64,000 nucleotides of DNA from the NCBI RefSeq assembly GCF_036014215.1, contig NZ_CP107921.1, positions 3,025,001-3,089,000 of the forward strand, written 5' to 3'. Under the pieces are notes generated by a model. The model was not told where the DNA came from. It ran no database searches and saw only the letters and a program-made list of their open reading frames with translations. Below are positions 43,795 through 52,184 of the stretch, piece by piece (the stretch's first letter is position 1; every line of letters begins with the position of its first letter). Origin of the DNA: Streptomyces sp. NBC_00440. GTDB taxonomy: Bacteria > Actinomycetota > Actinomycetes > Streptomycetales > Streptomycetaceae. A program made the translations under genes and the position numbers.

Positions 43795-45276
43795 ATGGCG
43801 TCAAGCCTGACGAAGGCACCGGAGACCCCGGAAAAGACCTTCTTCGGACACCCCCGCGGCCTGGCACCGCTCTTCATGACGGAGATGTGGGAGCGTTTCA
43901 GCTTCTACGGCATGAGGGCTCTGCTCCCGCTGTACCTGGTGTCCAGCACCGGTCCGCATCTGAGCGCCGCCACCGCCACGGCGATCTACTCGATCTACCT
44001 GGCGATGGTCTACCTGCTCACCATGCCGGGCGGCTGGTTCGGCGACCGTGTCTGGGGAGCCCGCAAGACGGTCACCATCGCGGCCTCGATCATCATGGTC
44101 GGGCACCTCACCCTGGCGCTGCCGGGCACTGGCTCGTTCTTCGCGGGTCTGGCGCTCGTCGCGTTCGGTTCCGGGCTGCTGAAGGCCAACATCTCGACGA
44201 TGGTCGGGCACCTGTACAAGGGCCCCGACGACCCGCGCAGGGACGGTGGCTTCACCGTCTTCTACATGGGCATCAACATCGGTTCCTTCTTCGCGCCGCT
44301 GGTCATCGGTACGGTCGGCGAGAACGTGAACTGGCACCTCGGCTTCGCCCTCGCGGCGGTCGGTATGGCGCTGGGCCTGATCCAGTTCCTCATCGGCACG
44401 CGCCACCTGAGCGAGCGCAGCAGCATCGTCCCGAAGCCCCTGTCGGCGCAGGAGCGCAGCTCGGTCCTGACCAAGGGCCTGATCTGCCTGATCATCGCCG
44501 CGGTCTTCTACGGCATCGTGGTCTTCAGCGGCGCCTTCACCCAGAACTGGGCGCTCTACCCGATCACCGTGCTCGGTCTGCTCATCCCGATCGGTGTCCT
44601 GGTGCGCATGAAGCGCGACCGGGAGCTGTCCGGCCTTGAGCAGAAGAAGATCTCCGGCTACATCTGGTTCTTCGTGGCCGCGGCCGTCTTCTGGATGATC
44701 TACGACCAGGGCGGCTCCACCATGTCGCTCTTCGGCGAGGACTCCACGACGAACAGCCTGCTCGGCTTCCACTTCCCGACGTCCTGGTACCAGTCGGTGA
44801 ACCCGGTCTTCGTCATGGCGCTGGCCCCGGTCGTCGCCTGGATCTGGCTGGCTCTCAACAAGAGGGGCAAGGAGCCGAGCACGGTCGTCAAGTTCGTCTC
44901 GGGTCTCTTCCTGATCGGCGTCTCCTTCTTCGTCTTCATGCTGCCGCTGATGTCGACGACGGACGGCTCGAAGGTCAGCCCGATGTGGCTGGTGGCGATC
45001 TACTTCGTCCAGACCGTCGGCGAGCTCTGCCTCTCCCCGGTCGGCCTCTCGGTGACCACGAAGATGGCTCCGGCCAAGTACGCCAGCCAGATGATGGGTG
45101 TGTGGTTCCTCGCCGTCACGGCCGGCGACTGCGTCACCAGCCTGATGTCGCTCTCCGGGGTGAACCTCAACAAGTCCGGCATGGTCGGCCTTGAAGCGGC
45201 GCTCGCGGTGGTCGCGGCCATAGCCGTCTGGATGTACCGCGGCAAGGTCAAGGAGCTCATGGGCGACGTCCGCTGA
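43795..45276 (+). CDS. Proton-coupled oligopeptide transporter (POT/PTR family)
   Basis: A 493-residue major-facilitator protein with about 12-14 TM helices that imports di- and tripeptides with protons. The POT signatures are TEMWERFSFYGMRALLPLYL near residue 30 (the E-x-x-E-R-F-x-Y-Y-G motif with a Phe change) and GSGLLKANISTMVGHLYKGP with DDPRRDGGFTVFYMGINIGS. The cytosolic face carries ERSSIVPKPLSAQERSSVLT. The ATG at 43795 with AAGGAA upstream is chosen over in-frame alternatives at 43705 and 43768. It ends at a strong hairpin (45305-45341). Confidence 0.94.
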   Translation: MASSLTKAPETPEKTFFGHPRGLAPLFMTEMWERFSFYGMRALLPLYLVSSTGPHLSAATATAIYSIYLAMVYLLTMPGGWFGDRVWGARKTVTIAASIIMVGHLTLALPGTGSFFAGLALVAFGSGLLKANISTMVGHLYKGPDDPRRDGGFTVFYMGINIGSFFAPLVIGTVGENVNWHLGFALAAVGMALGLIQFLIGTRHLSERSSIVPKPLSAQERSSVLTKGLICLIIAAVFYGIVVFSGAFTQNWALYPITVLGLLIPIGVLVRMKRDRELSGLEQKKISGYIWFFVAAAVFWMIYDQGGSTMSLFGEDSTTNSLLGFHFPTSWYQSVNPVFVMALAPVVAWIWLALNKRGKEPSTVVKFVSGLFLIGVSFFVFMLPLMSTTDGSKVSPMWLVAIYFVQTVGELCLSPVGLSVTTKMAPAKYASQMMGVWFLAVTAGDCVTSLMSLSGVNLNKSGMVGLEAALAVVAAIAVWMYRGKVKELMGDVR

Positions 45277-45304
45277 CGCGGTCCGTACCCGCTCCATCCG
45301 TACG

Positions 45305-45341
45305 CAGGCCCCGCCGCACCGGTCAGGTGCGGCGGGGCCTG
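45305..45341 (+). terminator. Strong hairpin terminator after the POT gene
   Basis: Perfect 16-bp arms (CAGGCCCCGCCGCACC and complement) around a five-base loop GGTCA, followed by TGTGTCGTA. Confidence 0.9.
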
Positions 45342-45381
45342 TGTCGTACGCGCTGAGCCTCCGGGGCCTGTGTCCCCCGTA

Positions 45382-45426
45382 CACCGGGCCCTCCCCGTGA
45401 CGGCGGCGGGCCCGGTGCCGTCACGG
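45382..45426 (-). terminator. Two overlapping hairpins after the LAETG gene
   Basis: Arms CACCGGGCCC (45382-45391) with GGGCCCGGTG (45408-45417), and arms CCGTGACGGC (45395-45404) with GCCGTCACGG (45417-45426). The two stems cannot form at the same time. They lie directly beyond the LAETG stop on the minus strand. Confidence 0.65.
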
Positions 45427-45431
45427 CCGGG

Positions 45432-46853
45432 TCAGCGGGTGCCGCGCAGCCTCCTCCACGGGGTGAAGGTGAACACCGCGCCGCCCAGCAGGATCACGGT
45501 GCCGGCCACCAGGCCGAGCGCCCGCAGGGCGCCGTTGTCACTCGCACCGGTCTCGGCGAGGCCACCGCTGGTGCTGGTGCTGCCGCCCGAGCCGCCCGTC
45601 GCCGTGCCGCCGGTGGTCCCGCCGGTCGACGTGCCGCCCGACGCGCCGCCCGGCTGGGCCGACGTGTCCAGGTTCAGTGAGACAGCGACGTTCGCCGGCG
45701 GGGTGCAGGTGGTGGTCGTACCGAGCGCCTTGACCGTCAGTACGCCGGGGCTGAGCGTCGTCTTGCCGCTCGCGCCCGGCTTGTACGTGCCGGTGAGGTC
45801 GGGGATCTCGATGGGTGCGCCCGACTTGATGGCCGACTTGTTGGCCGGGCCCACCACATGGACCGTGCCCTTGTCGGAGCCGCCGAGCTTGACGTCCATG
45901 GACGGGACGACCGAGCCGGCGGGAATGTCGGCCGGGCTGTCCATCACGGACTTGCTGAACTTCACGGTGAGGCCGTAGTCCCCGCCGCTCTTCTTCGCGT
46001 TGATCTGCACCGGCGATGTGGCGTTCTTGTCGCCGATGGGTGTCTTGCAGGCGTAGGCGACGGAGACCTGCTTACCGGGGAAGTCGGTCGCGCCCCCGGT
46101 GCCGCCCGTGGTGCTGCCGCCGGTGGTGCTCCCACCGGTGCTCGTACCGCCTGTGGTCGTCCCGGTGGTGGTCCCGCCGGTGGTGGTCCCGCCGGTGGTC
46201 GTCCCGGCCGTCGTACCACCCGTGGTGGTCCCGCCGGTGGTCGTACCGGCCGTGGTGCCGCCGGTGGTCGTACCGCCCGTCGTGGTCCCGCCGGTGGTGG
46301 TTCCGCCGCCGTCCGTGACCTTGATGGTGGCCGACGACTTCACCGTCTCCTTGGGCGAGCACTTGGTGTCCGTGGAGATCGGCTTGCTGACGTTGATGTT
46401 GTACTTGTCGGCCGTCAGCGTGACGTCCCCGGCCTTGGTCAGCTTCAGCTTGGCCGTCATGTCGGAGAGGACCATCGGGGCGCCCTTGGGAATGGGCGGG
46501 TTCGTCCGGGGCCCCTGCATGGCGAGATCCGCTGTCTGCGCCCCGCCGACCTTGATCGTGCCGGTCGGCTGCACGGTGTTGGCGTCCAGATCGAGGATGT
46601 CGGGGTTCTTGGAGGCGGCCGAGACCGTCTTCCACACGACGTCGACCTCGTCGCCCACCTTCGCCGTGGCGGGCGCCGTGATCGCCACCTCGGTCGTGCC
46701 CTCGATGGGCGGCAGCCCGGAAATCGCGGGCGGTATGCACTCGGTCTTGTACGAGACGTCCGCGGCCTGGGCAGGGCCCGCGGCCAGCATGATCCCCGCA
46801 CCGCCGAGCATCAGCGCGAATCCTGCCGCGCTCATCCTCCGTTGTCTGATCAC
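45432..46853 (-). CDS. Cell-wall-anchored surface protein with LAETG sorting signal and two repeated Cys-containing domains
   Basis: A 473-residue exported protein. A signal peptide ends near residue 30 (GPAQAADV). Two copies of the same all-beta domain follow at about 31-180 and 258-390, each with two Cys (C39/C165 and C269/C383) and matching phrases such as IKVGGAQ and VKLGGSDKGTVHVVGPANKS. Between them lies a Gly/Thr stretch of TTTGG repeats (182-254). The C-terminus has LAETG at 432-436, a hydrophobic helix and a basic tail (FTPWRRLRGTR), i.e. a class E-type sortase substrate. The GTG start at 46853 overlaps the previous gene's stop (GTGA). It is the last gene of the four-gene surface operon. 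The domain family may be one of the actinobacterial DUFs; I cannot name it safely. Confidence 0.85.
   Translation of the reverse strand: MIRQRRMSAAGFALMLGGAGIMLAAGPAQAADVSYKTECIPPAISGLPPIEGTTEVAITAPATAKVGDEVDVVWKTVSAASKNPDILDLDANTVQPTGTIKVGGAQTADLAMQGPRTNPPIPKGAPMVLSDMTAKLKLTKAGDVTLTADKYNINVSKPISTDTKCSPKETVKSSATIKVTDGGGTTTGGTTTGGTTTGGTTAGTTTGGTTTGGTTAGTTTGGTTTGGTTTGTTTGGTSTGGSTTGGSTTGGTGGATDFPGKQVSVAYACKTPIGDKNATSPVQINAKKSGGDYGLTVKFSKSVMDSPADIPAGSVVPSMDVKLGGSDKGTVHVVGPANKSAIKSGAPIEIPDLTGTYKPGASGKTTLSPGVLTVKALGTTTTCTPPANVAVSLNLDTSAQPGGASGGTSTGGTTGGTATGGSGGSTSTSGGLAETGASDNGALRALGLVAGTVILLGGAVFTFTPWRRLRGTR
46092..46310 (-). repeat. Coding minisatellite for the TTTGG stalk
   Basis: About 14 units of 15-18 bases (plus-strand CCGGTGGTGGTCCCG-like, with CCGGCCGTCGTA variants) encode residues 182-254 of the LAETG protein as GGTTT/GGTTA repeats, a flexible, probably O-glycosylable stalk. 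Confidence 0.9.
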
Positions 46854-47998
46854 GAGTTTCCCTTCGTCGTCGGGTGCTTCTCGGCCGGGTGGTTCTCAGA
46901 CAGGTGTTTCTCAGACGGGTTGTTCTCAGACGGTGCGGTGTCCGGGGTGAACCACGGGAGAACCGTGGTCGTAGAGGGTTGCGGCCCGTCGCCGGGCGGT
47001 GCTGCCCGCTCGGGCCTGCGCAACGCGGGCATTCTCACGGTGAGTCCGGGCAGCAGCGCGTTCCGGTGGCGGCCGGCGCCACCGGCCGTACCGCGTGCGC
47101 CCCGCGGCCTGACCTTGTCGACGATCGCCATGCCGATACGGAACACGGCGGCCGGTACGACCACGCAGAGCAGCAGCCAGAAGAACGTGACGCCCCACGG
47201 GCGCCCCACCCCCCAGGGCTGCTCGACCAGCACCTTGCCGGCGTACTTCACCGCGACCTGGTAGTCGCCGTGGGCGCCGGCCGAGAGTTCGGCATCCAGT
47301 CTGATCTGCGCTTTCCTGCCGGGTGCGACCGTGCCGTGCCACTGCCGGTCCTCCCACTGCGGGGCGAACACGCCGTGCGAGGTGCCCAGCGAGAAGAGCG
47401 GGTCCTTGACGGGCGTCGAGCCGAGATTGCCGACGGTGAACACGATGGTCCGGCCGGGCGGCGCCCCGAACCAGGTGAGGACTCCGCTCGACCCTTCGAG
47501 CCGGGCGTCGGACAGCACCGCCAGCCTCCCGGGCGGGGGCTTCGGCAGAGCCGCGACCGGATGCCCCGCGACCTTGAACACCACGTCGGCCGCGGCCTGT
47601 TCACCGGTCACGGTCGCGATGTGCACCACGCACGGGCAGGGTTTCGGCGGCTCGGCCACCGGCAGCTTCTTGCTGAAGCCGCCCTTGGAGTCGGTGGTGA
47701 CGGCGCGTCCCTCGGAGTTGGCGCAGGAGTTGGTGCCGCCGATCACGCCCCGGGCCGGGGTGGCCTGACCGCAGATCAGCATCATGAGCAACGCGTCGGG
47801 GCGCCAGCCCGTGCCCTTGACGGTGATGTCGCCGCCCTTGCCCGCCTGCTGCTGGGAGAGTGTGGCGCCCGGCTTGCCGGCCGCGGCGGCGCCGGTGGCC
47901 GGAGCCAGGACCAGGGCGGGGAGCAGCGCCAGGAGGAAGGCCAGGGCGGCCCCCCAGCTCCCGAGGGCCCGCAGCCAACGGGCGGGTTCGATCTTCAC
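46850..47998 (-). CDS. Membrane-anchored extracellular protein with neocarzinostatin-like and Ig-like regions
   Basis: A 382-residue exported protein. The signal peptide ends around residue 40 (ATGAAAAG). Residues about 42-140 (SQQQAGKGGDITVKGTGWRP, a Cys at LMMLICGQ and GGFSKKLPVAEPPKPCPCVV) resemble the Ig-like fold of neocarzinostatin apoproteins, a resemblance judged by eye. A second beta domain follows (TIVFTVGNLGSTPVKDPLFS), then one TM helix (VTFFWLLLCVVVPAAVFRIG), then a basic cytosolic tail rich in Pro/Ser/Glu ending in SEN/SEK/AEK repeats. The GTG at 47998 overlaps the DUF916-like stop; its own stop overlaps the LAETG gene start. No enzyme motif is seen; a surface-complex component is likely. 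Confidence 0.72.
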   Translation of the reverse strand: MKIEPARWLRALGSWGAALAFLLALLPALVLAPATGAAAAGKPGATLSQQQAGKGGDITVKGTGWRPDALLMMLICGQATPARGVIGGTNSCANSEGRAVTTDSKGGFSKKLPVAEPPKPCPCVVHIATVTGEQAAADVVFKVAGHPVAALPKPPPGRLAVLSDARLEGSSGVLTWFGAPPGRTIVFTVGNLGSTPVKDPLFSLGTSHGVFAPQWEDRQWHGTVAPGRKAQIRLDAELSAGAHGDYQVAVKYAGKVLVEQPWGVGRPWGVTFFWLLLCVVVPAAVFRIGMAIVDKVRPRGARGTAGGAGRHRNALLPGLTVRMPALRRPERAAPPGDGPQPSTTTVLPWFTPDTAPSENNPSEKHLSENHPAEKHPTTKGNS

Positions 47999-49005
47999 GT
48001 TGCCGCTCCCGCCGTCGCCGGTTCGCTGTCGGTGTACGTCATGTCCCTGGTGCTGCTGTCGCTTGCGTACGGGTCCGGTCCTGAGCCCGTCCCCGTTCCC
48101 GTTCCGTCTCCCTTGCCGCGGAGGCGTCTGCGCCGTACGGCGAACCAGCCGCCCGTACCGGCGAGCACCAGGACCGCGGCCCCCGCCAGGCGCCACCACG
48201 GCACGAACACCGCCGACGCGGACCCCGTCCCGTGCGCTCCGCCCCCGGCCGTGACCGCGAGGTGCACGGACGCCGAATCGAGCGCCGGCGGATGCGGCCA
48301 CTTCTCCGTGAGCTGTGCGCGCCGTCCGGGCAGCAGTTCCACCGGCAGCGTGCGCCCGGTGATGTGGTGAGCGCCGCTGATGGGTCCTTCGGTGCGTATG
48401 TCGAGGTGCGGGGTGAGGGCGGTGTTGCCGCGGTTGACCACCGTGTAGTGGATCAGCCCCCGGCCCTTGTCGATCCGGACGTCCTCGACGGTCAGCGCCG
48501 AGAGCGTCGGCCCGCTCACCCGCAGCTGCACCCGCACCCCGGTCTCATGTCCGCCCGCCGCCGCCACGATCGCGGCCGGGTGGTCGCCCGGTTCGGCGCT
48601 GGTGGGGACGGTGACGCTGAAGGGGACCCGGGCGCTGGTGCGCGCCGGGACCTTCACCGTGCGGGCGGCCGGGGTGATCCAGCTGTGGTCCGTGGCGCGG
48701 AGCGCGGACCCGCCGGATGCCGTGTTGTACGCCTCGGCCCCCCGCAGCCGTACGGTCACGGCCTTCTTCCCGGGGTTGGTCAGCGCCAGGGTGTCCTCCA
48801 GGACGGTCCCCGGTGCGCCCTCCAGATAGAAGTACGGGCGGCCGTCGGCGCTCGGCCTGGTGCCGGCGCCGGACGCGGGCGCCGCCGTCCAGCCGGGTCC
48901 GCCGGCCGCCGGCTCGGCCGCGGCCGCGGGTACGAGCGCGGGCACGGCGGAGCAGAGCAGTACGGCAGCCGTGAGCACGGCGGAACGGATGTTGCGCGTG
49001 AGCAT
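47995..49005 (-). CDS. DUF916-like (WxL-interacting-protein type) membrane-anchored surface protein
   Basis: A 336-residue exported protein. A signal peptide covers residues 1-30 (AVPALVPAAAAEP). The ectodomain has the pattern of the DUF916/WxLIP peptidoglycan-binding domain: RPYFYLEGAPGTVLEDTLAL, TNPGKKAVTVRLRGAEAYNT, SWITPAARTVKVPARTSARV and PFSVTVPTSAEPGDHPAAIV. A second Ig-like part follows (LIHYTVVNRGNTALTPHLDI), then a TM helix near 275-295 and a basic, Gly/Thr/Ser-rich cytosolic tail. In Firmicutes such proteins bind WxL or LPxTG partners on the wall. The ATG at 49005 with AGGGAG upstream is chosen; the LPKTG gene ends 47 bases before it. The family call is by pattern only. Confidence 0.75.
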   Translation of the reverse strand: MLTRNIRSAVLTAAVLLCSAVPALVPAAAAEPAAGGPGWTAAPASGAGTRPSADGRPYFYLEGAPGTVLEDTLALTNPGKKAVTVRLRGAEAYNTASGGSALRATDHSWITPAARTVKVPARTSARVPFSVTVPTSAEPGDHPAAIVAAAGGHETGVRVQLRVSGPTLSALTVEDVRIDKGRGLIHYTVVNRGNTALTPHLDIRTEGPISGAHHITGRTLPVELLPGRRAQLTEKWPHPPALDSASVHLAVTAGGGAHGTGSASAVFVPWWRLAGAAVLVLAGTGGWFAVRRRRLRGKGDGTGTGTGSGPDPYASDSSTRDMTYTDSEPATAGAAT

Positions 49006-49052
49006 GAGAGAACTCCCTGTTGCTTGGACCGCCTCCCTGGTCCCGGCAGGTG

Positions 49053-49769
49053 TCAGGCGGACCGCTGGCCCCGCCGGGTCAGCCACAGCACCCCCGCGGC
49101 CCCGCTGAGCAGCACGGTCCCGCCGAGCGTGCCGAGCGCCATCGTGGAGTCGAGCGGCCCGGTCTTCGGCAGGCTGCCGCCGGTGCTCTGCGACGAGCCG
49201 GAGCCACCGCTCGTACTGCCGCCGCCCGTCGAGCCGCTGCCCCCGCTCGTACCGCCGCCGCCCGATCCGGCGACCGTCAGTTCCAGTGAGGGTTTGGGGC
49301 TGTTGGACGGAGTGCAGGTGGTCGTCGTGCCGAGCGCCTTGATGGTCAGCGTCGACGCGGTGAAGGTGACCTTGCCGCTCTTCTTGGGCGTGTAGGTGCC
49401 CGACAGGTCACTGATCTTGATGGGTGAGTTGGCGGGTATGGCCGCCGAGTTGGTGGCTCCCGATACCGGGACCGTCCCGCTCTCGGCGCCGCCCAGCTTG
49501 ATGAGCGCGCTGGGCTTCATGGCGCCCTTGCCCAGTTCGACCGGGCTGGACGAGACGCCCTTCTGGAAGGACATGGTCAGGGTGTAGCCGCTGCCGCTCT
49601 TGACGCCCTTGATGTCGATGGGCGAGACGGCTCCTTTGTTTCCGATCGGCGTTTTGCACTGGTAGTTGACGTCCACCACGTCGGCCTGGGCTGCCGGTGC
49701 GGTCATCAGCACCACCGAGCCCGCGACGGCCGCCGCCAGCGCAAACGCTGTCCGCTTCTGGTACGACAC
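49053..49769 (-). CDS. Cell-wall-anchored surface protein with LPKTG sorting signal
   Basis: A 238-residue exported protein. The signal peptide ends near residue 29 (TAPAAQAD). One beta domain (about 31-160) with two Cys (C38, C152) is closely related to the second domain of the LAETG protein: both share YxCKTPIGxK near the start, KLGGxxxGTV, and ALGTTTTCTP at the end. A Gly/Ser stalk (166-198) leads to LPKTG at 200-204, a hydrophobic helix and a basic end (TRRGQRSA): a sortase substrate. It is the first gene of the surface operon and is preceded by the SigI-module genes on the same strand with a hairpin terminator between. Confidence 0.87.
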   Translation of the reverse strand: MSYQKRTAFALAAAVAGSVVLMTAPAAQADVVDVNYQCKTPIGNKGAVSPIDIKGVKSGSGYTLTMSFQKGVSSSPVELGKGAMKPSALIKLGGAESGTVPVSGATNSAAIPANSPIKISDLSGTYTPKKSGKVTFTASTLTIKALGTTTTCTPSNSPKPSLELTVAGSGGGGTSGGSGSTGGGSTSGGSGSSQSTGGSLPKTGPLDSTMALGTLGGTVLLSGAAGVLWLTRRGQRSA

Positions 49770-49867
49770 CTCGAAACCCCTTATGCCGGATGCCGCCGCT
49801 AAGTTACTGACGACACATCAGATTGGGCGCTCAAGGTACGCCGGAGCCCTTGCCGAGGGAAGACAAA

Positions 49868-49890
49868 GAGCGCACCGGATCGGTGCGCTC
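49868..49890 (-). terminator. Rho-independent terminator after the anti-sigma gene
   Basis: Ten-bp arms GAGCGCACCG (49868-49877) and CGGTGCGCTC (49881-49890) with a three-base loop. Read on the minus strand the hairpin is followed by TTTGTCTT, so it ends the anti-sigma transcript ahead of the surface operon. Confidence 0.85.
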
Positions 49891-49922
49891 AGGGGGAAGA
49901 GGAGAAAGAAGAGGTGGGAGGC

Positions 49923-50414
49923 CTACGCCGGCGCGGCCAGCTCGGCCCAGACCATCTTGCCGGGCCTGCCGGGCGTACGGACCACGCCCCAGTCGAGACA
50001 GAGCCGCTCCACGATGAACATGCCGTGCCCGCCGGGCCGGCCGGCCCGGTGCGGGCTGCGCGGTGCGGGCTGGCCCGCGCCACGGTCGGCGACCTCAAGA
50101 CGGAGCACCTTCTGCCCGTACGAGACGCGGAGCTCCTCGGGGCCCTCGGCGTGCAGGCACGCGTTGGTGACCAGCTCGGACACGACCAGCAGGACGTCCT
50201 CAGCCGCGGCACGGCGGTCGGCGCTCCCGGCGGGCAGCCAGGCCCAGTCGTAGAGCGCCTGGCGCGTGAAATCACGCGCCAGCGGAACAATGCCGCTCGC
50301 ACTCTGCAGGGAGAGCGTGCGGATGCGGCCTTCGGCGGACACGGTAGAGGCTGGTCCGGCGCCGTCGCGCTCGGGGCCGAGGTCCCCCGGCGGCTGCTGC
50401 CGGGTGGTGCTCAT
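49923..50414 (-). CDS. Anti-sigma factor kinase of the SpoIIAB/RsbW type (PrsI-like)
   Basis: A 163-residue GHKL ATPase that would bind and hold SigI and phosphorylate the partner anti-anti-sigma factor. The N-box is VVSELVTNACLHAEGPEEL; the G1-like DRGAGQP and G2 RPGGHGMFIVERL are present. Arg/Pro-rich insertions lie between. The neighbour genes (STAS protein, SigF-like sigma) match the PrsI/ArsI/SigI partner-switching set known in S. coelicolor, so this is probably PrsI. The ATG at 50414 (MSTTRQQPPG) begins an N-terminal extension of about 30 residues before the fold. Confidence 0.85.
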   Translation of the reverse strand: MSTTRQQPPGDLGPERDGAGPASTVSAEGRIRTLSLQSASGIVPLARDFTRQALYDWAWLPAGSADRRAAAEDVLLVVSELVTNACLHAEGPEELRVSYGQKVLRLEVADRGAGQPAPRSPHRAGRPGGHGMFIVERLCLDWGVVRTPGRPGKMVWAELAAPA

Positions 50415-50531
50415 CAGCGCTTCACCTCACCGATTCACCAGTTCAAAAAAGTCAGCGGTACAGAGATTGCGGAGGGACTCCTGCCCTGCCTAATGGTGAC
50501 AACACTCATTTCTTTCAACAGAGTGTGCGGA

Positions 50532-50900
50532 TCAGTCGCGCAGCGCGTCTTCGAGACAATCGTGCACGGTGAAGACCGCCTCGGCGCCTGTGATCTCGAA
50601 CACTCTGGCCACCACGGGAAGCATCCCGGCCAGGTGAACCCCTCCCCCGGCGGCCTCCGCCTTGAGGCGGGCCCCGAGGAGCACGTTCAGTCCGGTCGAG
50701 TCGCAGAATTCCAGCCGGGAGCAGTCGATGACCAGTCTCGACCGGCCGCGCTCCAGCGCCTGATCCAGCGGCTCGCTCAGCAATTCGGCAGTGTGGTGAT
50801 CAAGCTCACCTGCCGGAGTCACGACCTCACTCCGGCCCACGGACCTGACTTCGACCTGAAGCCGGCCCCGGTTCATGCTGCCGACCGTCTCGCGGTCCAT
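50532..50900 (-). CDS. STAS-domain anti-anti-sigma factor (ArsI-like)
   Basis: A 122-residue SpoIIAA/RsbV-type protein. The STAS fold shows VVTPAGELDHHTAELLSEPL, RLVIDCSRLEFCDSTGLNVL with the phosphorylatable Ser in CDSTGL, and FEITGAEAVFTVHDCLEDAL. When dephosphorylated it would bind the anti-sigma kinase and free the sigma factor. The ATG at 50900 (MDRETVGSMN) is chosen over 50993, which would extend into the sigma gene's promoter region. It is followed by the anti-sigma gene after 117 bases and is divergent from the sigma gene. Confidence 0.88.
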   Translation of the reverse strand: MDRETVGSMNRGRLQVEVRSVGRSEVVTPAGELDHHTAELLSEPLDQALERGRSRLVIDCSRLEFCDSTGLNVLLGARLKAEAAGGGVHLAGMLPVVARVFEITGAEAVFTVHDCLEDALRD

Positions 50901-51148
50901 GTCCGTTCCTCTTCGCCGTATTGGAGATGTCGCTGACGTGCGACGAAGACTACGCCTTCCGTACGCCGACCGGTAGTCGAACAACCACAACAAACCTTAC
51001 CAATACGGACATTTAACACTTGCGCTTGTCCGTCACAAGCCGATAGGGGTAGTAGCGACATCATTCGAACATGGCCGGCTTCGGAGGCGCCGCTACACCG
51101 CTGAACACAGGCATCGGCAGCCATATGCCGAGAACCATGGAGGACACC

Positions 51149-52030
51149 ATGTCACCCCGGCTCGACGAATCCCGCAGCGATACGTCGACTGCACGTCCTA
51201 CCCAGCCCCACCGGATCGAGTCCGGAATCGAGGATTTTCCTGAGATTCCGCCGTACGACGAAGTGGGCCCGCTGGACGCCAGGGCCCTGTCGAAGACGCT
51301 CTTCTCGCGGCTGGAGTCCCTCGAAGAGGGAACGCACGAGTACGCGTATGTCCGCAACACGCTCGTCGAGCTCAACCTGGCCCTGGTCAAGTTCGCCGCC
51401 TCCCGGTTCCGCTCACGCAGCGAACCGATGGAAGACATCATCCAGGTCGGCACGATCGGTCTGATCAAGGCGATAGACCGCTTCGAGCTCAGCAGGGGCG
51501 TGGAATTCCCCACATTCGCGATGCCGACGATCATCGGCGAGATCAAGCGTTTCTTCCGTGACACCTCCTGGTCGGTGCGGGTGCCGCGCCGTCTCCAGGA
51601 GCTCCGTCTCGACCTCGCCAAGGCAGGCGACGAGCTCGCCCAGCAGCTCGACCGCTCCCCGACCGTGGCGGAACTCGCCGCGCGCCTCGACCTGACCAAG
51701 GAAGAGGTCGTCGAAGGGATGGCGGCGAGCAACGCGTACACCGCGAGCTCGCTGGACGCCCAGCCCGAGGAGGACGAGTCCGAGGGCGCGCTGGCCGACC
51801 GGATCGGCTACGAGGACCACGACCTCGAAGGCGTCGAGTACATCGAGTCGCTCAAGCCCCTCATAGCCGGGCTCCCCTCGCGCGACCGGCAGATCCTGTC
51901 GCTGCGCTTCGTCGCCAACATGACGCAGTCGGAGATCGGCGAAGAGCTGGGCATCTCGCAGATGCATGTGTCGCGGCTGCTGTCGCGCACTCTGGTAAAG
52001 CTGCGCAAGGGGCTGACCCTGGAGCAGTGA
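51149..52030 (+). CDS. sigI: SigB/SigF-family RNA polymerase sigma factor (SigI-like)
   Basis: A 293-residue alternative sigma factor. Region 2 has EYAYVRNTLVELNLALVKFA, MEDIIQVGTIGLIKAIDRFE and GVEFPTFAMPTIIGEIKRFF; region 3 has WSVRVPRRLQELRLDLAKAG; region 4 carries the helix-turn-helix MTQSEIGEELGISQMHVSRL. It belongs to the stress/development group controlled by partner switching. The ATG at 51149 (MSPRLDES) has GGAGG five bases upstream; starts at 51137 or 51071 would lengthen it. It is divergent from its probable anti-anti-sigma and anti-sigma genes. In S. coelicolor SigI is linked to osmotic stress; assignment here rests on context. Ends at a 17-bp-stem terminator. Confidence 0.88.
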   Translation: MSPRLDESRSDTSTARPTQPHRIESGIEDFPEIPPYDEVGPLDARALSKTLFSRLESLEEGTHEYAYVRNTLVELNLALVKFAASRFRSRSEPMEDIIQVGTIGLIKAIDRFELSRGVEFPTFAMPTIIGEIKRFFRDTSWSVRVPRRLQELRLDLAKAGDELAQQLDRSPTVAELAARLDLTKEEVVEGMAASNAYTASSLDAQPEEDESEGALADRIGYEDHDLEGVEYIESLKPLIAGLPSRDRQILSLRFVANMTQSEIGEELGISQMHVSRLLSRTLVKLRKGLTLEQ

Positions 52031-52080
52031 GGCACCGTCACGAGGAGCGTCCGTCCGTACACCGGCCGGGCAGCGCCTCG

Positions 52081-52121
52081 GCGGAAGAGCCGGTCCCGCT
52101 CGCCGGGACCGGCTCTTCCGC
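52081..52121 (+). terminator. Strong hairpin terminator after sigI
   Basis: Perfect 17-bp arms (GCGGAAGAGCCGGTCCC and complement) around a seven-base loop GCTCGCC. Confidence 0.9.
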
Positions 52122-52184
52122 GTGCGGGGCCGGTCCAGCCGACCTGCGTACGGAGCCGGTACAGGCGCACGTACGGCGCTCGTG

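Noticed and set aside
43598..43810. A 70-codon frame with several Cys in the gap upstream of the POT gene
   Set aside because: The Cys residues are scattered, there is no ribosome site, and the frame overlaps the POT start.
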